A DNA stretch of 64,000 bases from Jiella flava (GTDB lineage Bacteria; Pseudomonadota; Alphaproteobacteria; Rhizobiales; Rhizobiaceae): assembly GCF_017349315.1 (NCBI RefSeq), contig NZ_JAFMPP010000001.1:434001-498000 (forward strand), read 5' to 3'. The translations under genes and the position numbers were made by a program. Shown one piece after another: positions 53,828 through 61,152 of this stretch (positions are counted from its first letter, which is position 1; each line of letters starts with the position of its first letter). The notes below the pieces were generated by a model that saw only the letters and a program-made list of their open reading frames with translations, was not told the origin of the DNA and did not search any database.

Positions 53828-54693
53828 AGGGTCAGGGCTCCGCGGCGCGCCTCGAAGAGCATGACACCCGTCGCGACGGCGAGATTGAGACTGTCGGCGC
53901 GGCCCATCTGCGGGATCCGCACCAAGCGGTCGCAGCTCTGCGCCAAGGGATCGGACAGGCCCGCCTGTTCGTTCCCCATCAGAAGAAGCGTCGCGCCGAC
54001 GTGATAATCGGGCGTGCGGTAATCCACCGTCCCGGCCATGTGCGTCCCGACGATTTGGCCTGAAAAGCCGCCCCGCCAGGCAAGAAACTCGCCTTCCTTC
54101 GCCCGGATCACCGGCACCGCGAAGATCGAGCCCATGGTCGCTCTGACGGTTTCGATGGCGAAGGGATCGACGCAATCGCCGATCAGGATCACCGCCTTGG
54201 CGCCGACCGCGTCGACGCTGCGCAGGATGGTGCCGAGATTGCCGGGATCGCGCACCCGGTCGAGCGCCACGGCGACGTCACCGGCTGCGAGCGTCAACCC
54301 CTTGAGCGGCGCCAGCTGCCGGCGGAAGACGCCGATGGCGCTCTGCGGATTGTCGCGTCTGGCGATCGCCTCCAGCACCTTGGCGCTCGCCTCAACGACA
54401 TCGGCGCCGTGGGCGACCGCGCGCGAGACGACCCGGGTCAACACCTCGCTGCCCCCCTGCAGGGCGGCCTTGGAGACGACGAGGGTCTTCAGCTCCCAGC
54501 CGCTTTCCAGCCCGTCGAGCACCAGCTTCAAGCCCTCGACCAGAAACAGGCCGGTCTCCTCGCGATGGCGCTTTTGGGCAAGCTGGCGGATATCCTTGAC
54601 GATGGGATTGGCGGCGCTGGCAATCTCCTTGATCCGGCCCGGTGCGGCAAGGCCACGATCGTCACCGCGGCGAGGAAAGGTCGGGTCAGGCAT
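53824..54693 (-). CDS. TrmH/SpoU-family RNA 2'-O-methyltransferase
   Basis: This 289-residue SPOUT enzyme methylates the ribose of tRNA or rRNA. The N-terminal substrate-binding domain (residues 20-120) is followed by the trefoil-knot fold: 'ALDRVRDPGNLGTILRSVDAVGA' near 143, 'LLLMGNEQAGLSDPL' near 235 and 'IPQMGRADSLNLAVATGVMLFEARR' near 260, the three SpoU motifs. The target is unknown; RlmB- and TsnR-like members look similar. It overlaps lspA and the preceding methyltransferase gene, forming one coupled unit. Confidence 0.9.
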   Translation of the reverse strand: MPDPTFPRRGDDRGLAAPGRIKEIASAANPIVKDIRQLAQKRHREETGLFLVEGLKLVLDGLESGWELKTLVVSKAALQGGSEVLTRVVSRAVAHGADVVEASAKVLEAIARRDNPQSAIGVFRRQLAPLKGLTLAAGDVAVALDRVRDPGNLGTILRSVDAVGAKAVILIGDCVDPFAIETVRATMGSIFAVPVIRAKEGEFLAWRGGFSGQIVGTHMAGTVDYRTPDYHVGATLLLMGNEQAGLSDPLAQSCDRLVRIPQMGRADSLNLAVATGVMLFEARRGALTL

Positions 54694-55819
54694 CGGCGAT
54701 CCAGCGGCTGAAGAGAGAGGTCGAGAGGAGACGCGGCTCCGCGCCGGATTCCTCGATCACCAGTTCGCCGGCCTCGATGCGCCCGGCCAGCCCACGAAAG
54801 GCCTCGCCCATCAAAGCACCGAGCGAATAGAAGGACGAGCGGATCGAATAGGCGGTAAGGATCACGCCATCCGGCCGGTCGGACAACAGCGCCCGGGTCA
54901 GGGCGACGAGATAGGGTAGATCCTCGAACAGCTGCCAGGTTTCGCCCTTCGGACCCCGGCCGAATTTCGGCGGATCGAGCAGGATCAGATCGTAGCGGCT
55001 GCCGCGCTTGACCTCGCGCTCGACATACCGGACGGCATCCTCGCAGACCCAGCGGATCGGCTTGTCCTGAAGCCCTGCCATCTCCTGGTTCTCGCGTGCC
55101 CAGCCGATCGCCTTTTTCGACGCGTCGACATGGGTCACCTCGGCCCCGGCCCGCGCCGCGAGCAGCGAGGCCAGACCCGTATAGCCGAAAAGATTGAGCA
55201 GCCGAGGCGGCGAGCCGGCCCCGATCCGCGCCTTGATCCGCTCTTCGGCAAAGGCCCAATGGGCCGCCTGTTCGGGAAAGACCCCGACATGGCGGAAGGA
55301 GGTGAACCGGCCGAGATAGGCCAGGCCGTCATGGGCGAGCGGCCAGGTCTCGCCAAGCGCCTCGCGGGGAAACTGCCAACGGCCGAGACCTTCCTCTTCG
55401 GTATCGCCGGTAAAACTGGCATGGACACCGTCCCATTCGGCAGCCGGCCGGCGGCGCGGCCAGATCGCCTGGTTCTCCGGCCGGCGGATGCGGTAGGGCC
55501 CGTAGCGCTCGAGCTTTTCGCCGTCGCCGCTGTCGAGAAGGGCGTAGTCGTCATTCGGGCGAACGGTGAGGACGATAGGCGCGACAAGGGCGGGACGCGC
55601 GCCGCGCGGCGGGTCGAGATCGAGCCGCTTGGCCGGCGCCGAAGCGGGCCCGACGAGCGCCTCGACGGACGCTGCCGGCCGTTCTGACGCGGCAGATCCC
55701 CGCGCGGACGGCTTTGGCGCCCTGTCCTCGCGACGCGTCTTCAAACGCGGGTTGCCGGCATCGGCCCCGGCATGGGATTTGTTCGGGCGGCGGCTGCGCG
55801 CCAAGGCCGTTCTCCTCAT
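54686..55819 (-). CDS. class I SAM-dependent RNA methyltransferase (RlmI-like)
   Basis: This 377-residue protein has the Rossmann SAM-binding strand 'LLNLFGYTGLASLLAARAGAEVTHVDASKKAIGWA' near residue 205 and the catalytic 'LILLDPPKFGRGPKGETW' near 274, as in 23S rRNA cytosine methyltransferases (RlmI/RlmK type). The basic first 70 residues are low in complexity. The PUA domain of RlmI is not obvious, so the target may differ. Its stop overlaps the next gene by eight bases. The start at 55819 lacks a clear ribosome-binding site. Confidence 0.85.
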   Translation of the reverse strand: MRRTALARSRRPNKSHAGADAGNPRLKTRREDRAPKPSARGSAASERPAASVEALVGPASAPAKRLDLDPPRGARPALVAPIVLTVRPNDDYALLDSGDGEKLERYGPYRIRRPENQAIWPRRRPAAEWDGVHASFTGDTEEEGLGRWQFPREALGETWPLAHDGLAYLGRFTSFRHVGVFPEQAAHWAFAEERIKARIGAGSPPRLLNLFGYTGLASLLAARAGAEVTHVDASKKAIGWARENQEMAGLQDKPIRWVCEDAVRYVEREVKRGSRYDLILLDPPKFGRGPKGETWQLFEDLPYLVALTRALLSDRPDGVILTAYSIRSSFYSLGALMGEAFRGLAGRIEAGELVIEESGAEPRLLSTSLFSRWIADA

Positions 55820-55965
55820 CGAGTCGCCGGCGTTTTCACTATGGGACGCTCTCTATCGATTCTCATGCGGCTTGGCAAAACGAACAAAAACGGCAAGTTA
55901 GGGCAGCTCGCAGGCAAAGCGTCTCGGCCGCGCGGGCCGGCCAGATAAACGGAGGGAGGACAAGG

Positions 55966-56430
55966 ATGGATCTGAAGGGCGAATACCGGCTTGCAGCCAG
56001 CCGCGAAACCGTTTGGGACAAGCTGAACGATCCCGAGGTTCTCAAACGCTGCATTCCTGGCTGCCAAGAGCTGGAAAAGACCGGCGACAACGAAATGAAG
56101 GCGACCGTCACCGCCAAGGTCGGCCCGGTCAAGGCGACGTTCAACGGCGAGGTCCGGCTGGAAAATATCACTCCGCCCGAGAGCTATTCGATCGTCGGTG
56201 AGGGCAAGGGCGGTATCGCCGGCTTTGCCAAGGGCGGCGCGGATGTGCATCTGACCGACGAGGGCAACGAAACGCTCCTGACCTATGAGGTGAAGGCTCA
56301 GGTCGGCGGCAAACTCGCCCAGCTCGGCGGACGGCTGATCGACTCGAGCGCGAAGAAACTGTCCGGTCAGTTCTTCGATAATTTCGCCAAGGAGGTCGAG
56401 GCAGCGGAATCGGGTGACAACGCGGCCTGA
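55966..56430 (+). CDS. coxG: CoxG-like SRPBCC protein
   Basis: This 154-residue protein belongs to the CO-dehydrogenase subunit G (CoxG) family of START-fold (SRPBCC) proteins. Typical segments are 'MDLKGEYRLAASRETVWDKLNDPEVLKRCIPGC' and 'GGKLAQLGGRLIDSSAKKLSGQFFDNFAKEV' near residue 120. CoxG may recruit a molybdoenzyme to the membrane. No coxLMS genes are in the window, so this is an orphan member, common in alphaproteobacteria. The ATG at 55966 has a strong GGAGGGAGGA upstream. Confidence 0.88.
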   Translation: MDLKGEYRLAASRETVWDKLNDPEVLKRCIPGCQELEKTGDNEMKATVTAKVGPVKATFNGEVRLENITPPESYSIVGEGKGGIAGFAKGGADVHLTDEGNETLLTYEVKAQVGGKLAQLGGRLIDSSAKKLSGQFFDNFAKEVEAAESGDNAA

Positions 56431-56548
56431 TCTCGACAGCGGCGCTCCCGGTGCGGCAACGACGGGGCGCCAGGATGACGGCAGGATTGGCGGCGGGGTG
56501 CGGTGATCCACCGTCCGCGTAGACCAAAGCGCCAACGGGGACGACAGC

Positions 56549-57520
56549 ATGACCGACAGCGCAGACGATCCCCGCTTCGTGGAGATCCCCGGCAATCCGC
56601 CCCCGCCGGGGCTCACCGGCGGCTATTTTTCGACCTCCGACGGCCGCAGGCTGCGCTATGCGATCTCCAAGGGGGAACGGCCGACGCGCGGCACCATCGT
56701 CCTGCTGCAGGGGCGCAACGAGGCGATCGAGAAATATTTCGAGACCATCGCCGACCTCAATCGCCGCGGCTTTGCCGTCGCCACCTTCGACTGGCGTGGC
56801 CAGGGTGGCTCCGAACGCTTGCTGCGCCGCCGAAACCTCGGCCATGTCCGGCATTTCGGCCAATATCTGACCGACCTCGAATGCGCGATGCAGGAGGTCG
56901 TGCTGCCCGATTGCCGCGCGCCCTACACCATCCTCGCTCATTCCATGGGGGGCTTGATCGCGCTGCACGCGTCGTCGCGGCTGCCGATCAGCGTCGAGCG
57001 CATGGTGCTGCTGGCGCCGCTGATCGGATTTGCCCGCAGCGTGCCCAATCTCAAAACCTTGGATCGCGTCGGCGCGCTCGGCCGCCTGCTCGGCCTCGGC
57101 ACCCTGCCCGTGCGGCGCTCCGTCCCCGATCGCCTGCTGCATCCGGCGACCAACCCGCTGACCTGTGACCGCCGGCGGTTCGACCGCAATCGCCGGTTGG
57201 CAAAAACCGCGCCCGAGCTGTTCCTCGGCAGCCCGACCCTTGCCTGGCTCGCGGCTATGGCCAAAGCGATGCGGCGGCTGGAAAATTCCGACGAGATTGC
57301 CGCTTTGTCGATCCCGACGCTGATCGTCACCGCTGGCGCCGATAGCGTCGTCTCGGCGGCCGCGGCCGAGCGCCTCGCCTGGCGGATGCGCTGCGGGTCA
57401 AGTCTGACGATTCCGCTCGCCCGCCACGAGATGCTGCAGGAAAGCGATCGGTTTCGCGAACAGGTGCTGGAGGCCTTCGACGCCTATGTCGGCGAGGACA
57501 CGCCGCTCGCCGCCGCGTGA
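56549..57520 (+). CDS. alpha/beta hydrolase, lysophospholipase-like (PldB type)
   Basis: This 323-residue alpha/beta-fold hydrolase carries 'GTIVLLQGRNEAIEKYFETIADL' near residue 48, the nucleophile elbow AHSMGG near 132, an Asp in 'TLIVTAGADSVVS' near 260 and the final His in 'PLARHEMLQE' near 290. This triad and 'FDWRGQGGS' near 80 match lysophospholipases. No signal peptide is present, so it is probably cytoplasmic. Upstream is coxG with a 118-base gap; it converges with hisN. Confidence 0.88.
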   Translation: MTDSADDPRFVEIPGNPPPPGLTGGYFSTSDGRRLRYAISKGERPTRGTIVLLQGRNEAIEKYFETIADLNRRGFAVATFDWRGQGGSERLLRRRNLGHVRHFGQYLTDLECAMQEVVLPDCRAPYTILAHSMGGLIALHASSRLPISVERMVLLAPLIGFARSVPNLKTLDRVGALGRLLGLGTLPVRRSVPDRLLHPATNPLTCDRRRFDRNRRLAKTAPELFLGSPTLAWLAAMAKAMRRLENSDEIAALSIPTLIVTAGADSVVSAAAAERLAWRMRCGSSLTIPLARHEMLQESDRFREQVLEAFDAYVGEDTPLAAA

Positions 57521-57568
57521 GACCCGTCCCGCACCTGCCGCGATCGATCACGATTGACACCCCCGCGT

Positions 57569-58345
57569 TCAGCCCACGAGAATCGCGCAAGCCGCCGCGT
57601 GAAGCTCCGGCGTTGCCGCCGCGACGATGTCGCCGCCCTGTTCCGGCCGATCGCCGGAAATCGTCGTGACGACTCCGCCGGCCTGCTCGATCAGCGCGAT
57701 CAGGGCCGCGATGTCATAGGGCTTCAGACCACTCTCGACGACGAGATCCACATGGCCTGCGGCGAGCATGGCAAAGGCATAACAATCGGTGCCGTAGCGC
57801 GACAGCCGCACCGCGCCCTCCAGCGCCTCGAACCGCGGCAGCAGATCGCCGGAAAACAGCCGCGGCGAGGTGGTAAAAAGCGTCGCGCCCGCAAGCCGCT
57901 CGGCCTTGCGGGTCGCCAGTTGCTGCGGCGCGCCATCGCCCCGCTTCAAGAAGGCGCCCGCGCCATCGGCATAGAAGCGCTCGCCGGTGAACGGCTGAGA
58001 CATCAGGCCGAGCCGCGCCCGCCCCTCGACATAGTGGCCGACCAGCGTACCCCACACCGGCAGGCCGGTGATGAAGGCGCGAGTGCCGTCGATCGGATCG
58101 ATCACCCATTGGCGCAGATTGCCGGGGCGTTCGCCAAACTCCTCACCCAGGATGGCGTGATCGGGAAAGCGGGCCGCGATATGCGCCCGGATGGCCGTTT
58201 CAGCGGCGCGATCGGCCTCGGTGACCGGATCAAAGGCACCCGCCCCAAGCTTGTTGTCGACACCGCCGCCAGCGCGAAAGCGCGGCAGGGTCTCGCGGTC
58301 GGCAGCGTCGGCAAGCTCCAGCAAAAATGTGCTATCCGGCTCCAT
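57569..58345 (-). CDS. hisN: histidinol-phosphatase / inositol-monophosphatase family
   Basis: This 258-residue Mg-dependent phosphatase has the Li-sensitive fold: 'DPVTEADRAAETAI' near residue 38, 'ILGEEFGE' near 62, 'WVIDPIDGTRAFITGLPVWGTLV' near 78 and 'ESGLKPYDIAALIALIEQAGGV' near 205, matching HisN of the histidine pathway. The ATG at 58345 has GGAGG...AAGG upstream. A divergent small-RNA gene starts about 140 bases away. Suppressor-of-heat SuhB shares the fold, so an inositol phosphatase role remains possible. Confidence 0.88.
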   Translation of the reverse strand: MEPDSTFLLELADAADRETLPRFRAGGGVDNKLGAGAFDPVTEADRAAETAIRAHIAARFPDHAILGEEFGERPGNLRQWVIDPIDGTRAFITGLPVWGTLVGHYVEGRARLGLMSQPFTGERFYADGAGAFLKRGDGAPQQLATRKAERLAGATLFTTSPRLFSGDLLPRFEALEGAVRLSRYGTDCYAFAMLAAGHVDLVVESGLKPYDIAALIALIEQAGGVVTTISGDRPEQGGDIVAAATPELHAAACAILVG

Positions 58346-58408
58346 CACACCTTTCCCCCTCCGGTTTTTGCATAGAAAATTGCCAGAAATCCGACCTGCT
58401 GACATTTT

Positions 58409-58431
58409 GTTCACATGATTGTGATCTGAAC
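58409..58431. promoter_or_regulatory. dyad between hisN and the small RNA
   Basis: GTTCA (58409-58413) mirrors TGAAC (58427-58431), and TCACA (58411-58415) mirrors TGTGA (58420-58424). The nested dyad is located about 40 bases before the likely -35 element of the sRNA and upstream of hisN. It may bind a regulator of one or both. Confidence 0.4.
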
Positions 58432-58455
58432 AGGGTGAAAAAACAGTCAATGCCG

Positions 58456-58484
58456 TTGACATATTTGGCGGTGCAACATAGCTT
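58456..58484 (+). promoter_or_regulatory. sigma-70 type promoter candidate for the small RNA
   Basis: TTGACA at 58456-58461 is a perfect -35 element, rare in this GC-rich window. A -10 element about 17 bases later is weak (around CATAGCTT, 58477-58484). Transcription would start near 58488-58490. Confidence 0.55.
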
Positions 58485-58574
58485 CTGCATTGCGGCATCC
58501 GTTGCCGCTGCCCTTATGGGCGTTTCCTCCCTAGACTTCAAACCGCGCTGCCGCGAAGCAGTGCGGTTTTTTTT
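58482..58574 (+). ncRNA. small RNA of the suhB / alpha-r14 family (candidate)
   Basis: The region folds into three hairpins: GCGGCA-TCCGT-TGCCGC (58492-58508), GCCC-TTAT-GGGC (58510-58521) and a 12-bp terminator stem (58540-58551 with 58558-58569) followed by eight T. Between the second and third is an unpaired TTTCCTCCCT (58523-58532), complementary to Shine-Dalgarno sequences as in trans-acting rhizobial sRNAs. It is divergent from hisN, an inositol-monophosphatase-family gene, the setting that gave the alphaproteobacterial suhB RNA its name. I infer the family from setting and structure, not from an alignment. Confidence 0.65.
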
Positions 58575-58758
58575 GCGTCTTGGACGGGAAGCGCCGGCGC
58601 CATCGGAGTGTGCAAGGTGCGGCCCCGACGGGACCGCGCAAAAGAGCCAAGGCTCTAAGCCGAGCCCGCCTGACCGCCTGACCACCTGACCGCAAAAGAA
58701 AGCCCGATGCTCAGGCCAATGGATAGCGAGCTGTGCGTCCTGCCGGGCGCGTAGCGCG

Positions 58759-59646
58759 CTACTCCGCCGCCGCCGGGCGCGACTCGTCGGCGGCGACATC
58801 GGCGGCAAAACGCGCCACGAACCGCGCCAATTCCTCGCGCAAGAGCTCGAAGCCGCCATGGGGGCGAAATTCCCGCTCGTCGGCATAAAGCGATCGATTG
58901 ATCTCGATCTGGATGGCGTGCAGCCCGACTGACGGACGCCCGTAGTTTTCGGTGATATAGCCGCCGGCATAGGGCTTGTTGCGGGCGACATCGAAGCCGA
59001 AAGTGGTCAGATGCGCCGTCGCCATGGCGACCAGCCGGCTCGACGCACTGGTGCCGTAGCGATCGCCAATGACGATATGCGGGCGTCGCCCGCCCGGCAA
59101 CGCCCGGACGCTCGACGGCATCGAATGACAGTCGATGAGAATGGCAAAGCCGAACTGCTCGCGGGTGCGCATAAGCAGGCGCTCAAGCGCGGCATGGAAC
59201 GGCTTGTAAATCATCTCGATCCGCCGCAGCCCTTCCATCACGGACAGCGGCCGGCGGTAGATCTCCTCATTTTCGGCAACGATCTTCGGAATGGTGCCCA
59301 GCCCGCCGGCGACCCGCAGCGAGGTCGTGTTCACATAAGCAGGCAGCGCCTCGTCGAACATTTTCGGATCGAGCTCGAACGGCTCGCGGTTGACGTCGAG
59401 ATAGGCGCGCGGAAATCGTGCCTGGATCATCGGCGCGCCGAAGCCCGGCGCAAAGGCGAAGAGCTGGTCGACGAAGATATCCTCCGAGCGGCGAATGGCA
59501 TCGCGCCCGAGCCGTGTCGCCGCCAAAAGATCACGGGGATAATCCCGGCCGGAATGGGGCGAGCAGAACACGAACGGAATGGCTTGCTCCGACGGCTCGA
59601 TGACCTCGAACGCCGGGACGAGACCATCGCTCGTCTGCAATGTCAT
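58759..59646 (-). CDS. hutG: N-formylglutamate amidohydrolase
   Basis: This 295-residue zinc hydrolase of the HutG/FGase family releases glutamate from N-formylglutamate. The metal site residues are in 'CSPHSGRDYP' near 31, 'DCHSMPS' near 160 and 'HAIQIEINRSLYADE' near 240. The ATG at 59646 gives a normal N-terminus; a TTG four codons upstream is possible. It is divergent from cpdR, an arrangement common in rhizobia. No other hut gene is nearby, so a role in histidine degradation is not certain. Confidence 0.88.
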   Translation of the reverse strand: MTLQTSDGLVPAFEVIEPSEQAIPFVFCSPHSGRDYPRDLLAATRLGRDAIRRSEDIFVDQLFAFAPGFGAPMIQARFPRAYLDVNREPFELDPKMFDEALPAYVNTTSLRVAGGLGTIPKIVAENEEIYRRPLSVMEGLRRIEMIYKPFHAALERLLMRTREQFGFAILIDCHSMPSSVRALPGGRRPHIVIGDRYGTSASSRLVAMATAHLTTFGFDVARNKPYAGGYITENYGRPSVGLHAIQIEINRSLYADEREFRPHGGFELLREELARFVARFAADVAADESRPAAAE

Positions 59647-59813
59647 GACCTCGGCCAATCGCCCCCCTTTCCTGGCTCACGACCAAAAAATAGGGCCGAA
59701 GCCCGCAGCTCGCCAATTCCTTTTAGAAAATATTGGGCCTATCTGGTATGAAATTCGTGTAAGATCGCTGTGAGGAGCGAGCCGTTGGGGCCGGGCGAAT
59801 TCGGATTTTGGGA

Positions 59814-60179
59814 ATGACGAAGATACTGCTTGCAGAAGACGACAACGACATGCGCCGCTTCCTGGCCAAGGCGCTGGAGCGCGCCGGCTACGAGGTGATC
59901 GCTTTCGACAATGGCGGCAGCGCCTATGAGCGCCTTCGCGAGGAGCCGTTCTCCCTGCTCCTCACCGACATCGTCATGCCCGAAATGGACGGGATCGAAC
60001 TGGCCCGCCGGGCAACGGAGCTCGATCCGGATCTCAAGGTGATGTTCATCACCGGCTTTGCCGCAGTGGCCCTCAACCCCGATTCGAAGGCCCCGAAGAA
60101 CGCCAAGATCCTGTCGAAGCCATTCCATCTGCGCGAGCTGGTCGACGAAGTCGGCAAGATCCTCGAAGACGCCGCCTGA
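59814..60179 (+). CDS. cpdR: response regulator CpdR
   Basis: This 121-residue stand-alone receiver domain directs ClpXP proteolysis in the cell cycle. It starts MTKILLAEDDNDMRRFLAKALERAGY, with acidic residues at 9-10, the phospho-acceptor Asp in 'LLLTDIVMPEMDG' near residue 51 and the conserved Lys in 'ILSKPFHLRELV' near 102. In Caulobacter and Sinorhizobium CpdR is controlled by the CckA-ChpT relay. The ATG at 59814 is used; a TTG two codons upstream would add only two residues. Confidence 0.92.
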   Translation: MTKILLAEDDNDMRRFLAKALERAGYEVIAFDNGGSAYERLREEPFSLLLTDIVMPEMDGIELARRATELDPDLKVMFITGFAAVALNPDSKAPKNAKILSKPFHLRELVDEVGKILEDAA

Positions 60180-60526
60180 GGCTGAGGCCGCCGCGGACGC
60201 GGACAAGAGCAACGCGAGCGCGCACACGCTTGGGGCCGTGACATCGGCGCAGAGACGGCGGGCTTTGCGCACCAAGCCATGACCCGGTCCGCGGTCGACA
60301 CCGACCGGGCGCTGACGAGCGCTCTGAGCGGCTGCGGTCAGCGCACCGCCGAACACCCGACCGCCTCGAGAAAAACAGCGATAGCGTGACCCACCGGCGC
60401 TCGGTCGCGTTTGCGAAAACCCCACACCTCGAGCCGACCTCCGAGGCGTTCCGGCAAATCCACCGTCAGCGGCATTTCTCTATTGACGGGGCAATCGGAC
60501 CTGTGGTCTATGCCGCTCCGTCGAAT
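60180..60526. other. 347-base gap, cpdR / tRNA-Val
   Basis: No gene found. Probably holds the tRNA promoter (TTGACG near 60483, weak). Nothing else stands out. Confidence 0.4.
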
Positions 60527-60601
60527 GGGCGTGTAGCTCAGCGGGAGAGCACTTCGTTGACATCGAAGGGGTCACAGGTTCAATCCCTGTCACGCCCACC
60601 A
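60527..60601 (+). tRNA. tRNA-Val (anticodon GAC)
   Basis: A complete 75-base cloverleaf: acceptor stem GGGCGTG / CACGCCC, D arm GCTC...GAGC, anticodon stem CTTCG/CGAAG with loop TTGACAT and anticodon GAC, variable loop GGGTC, T arm ACAGG-TTCAATC-CCTGT, discriminator A and an encoded CCA. It reads GUC (and by wobble GUU) codons. It stands alone next to cpdR, a usual place in rhizobia. Confidence 0.97.
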
Positions 60602-61152
60602 TTCGACCTTCAGCCAATCGTTTGAATGTTTGGGGTGACAGGTTCCCCGCGTCCAGATCCCGGATATGGATGGTGGCCGTTCCGGATTCTCACGCCCCGG
60701 CGACGATTTCAGCGCGGCACCCCGCAAGCTCTGATGCTGCGGGGCGGACCCCCATGGACATTTCGGACGGTAAGCGGGCGGCCAATGCCCGTATCTTCGC
60801 CGGCGCGGAAGCGAAGCTCCCACGGCTCTTGCCTCGACACAGCCCCTGCAGCAGTGACCGCCAAAGCCGGGCGACAGACGCCCCTGACCCGCCAGCTCCC
60901 GCCTCAAGCTTGCGCAACACAAGTCTTTGACAGCAATCACCCCATCATCTACGAGAAGCAAGCGCCAAACTGAGAGGCCTCAGCATGTGTCTTCGACAAT
61001 TTTTCCGCCAAGAAATCTCAATAGACAGGATCATCTACTATGGATTTTCCATTTGAATTTTCCCAATAACAAGAATTAACAAGAAAATCCCATCAAATAG
61101 AAATAGGGCCAGAGGCGACAACATTCGCCTTCCTTATCATGGTGCCTCTTTT
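60602..61152. other. 551-base gap after tRNA-Val
   Basis: No gene could be supported; several overlapping open frames have no recognisable content. The last 150 bases before the TPR-glycosyltransferase are AT-rich, suggesting its promoter. The 3' half of tRNA-Val is not repeated here or later in the window. Confidence 0.4.

Noticed and set aside
60622-60973. Overlapping frames after tRNA-Val
   Set aside because: Two plus-strand frames and two minus-strand frames of similar length occupy the same bases, with no bias for any; noise.
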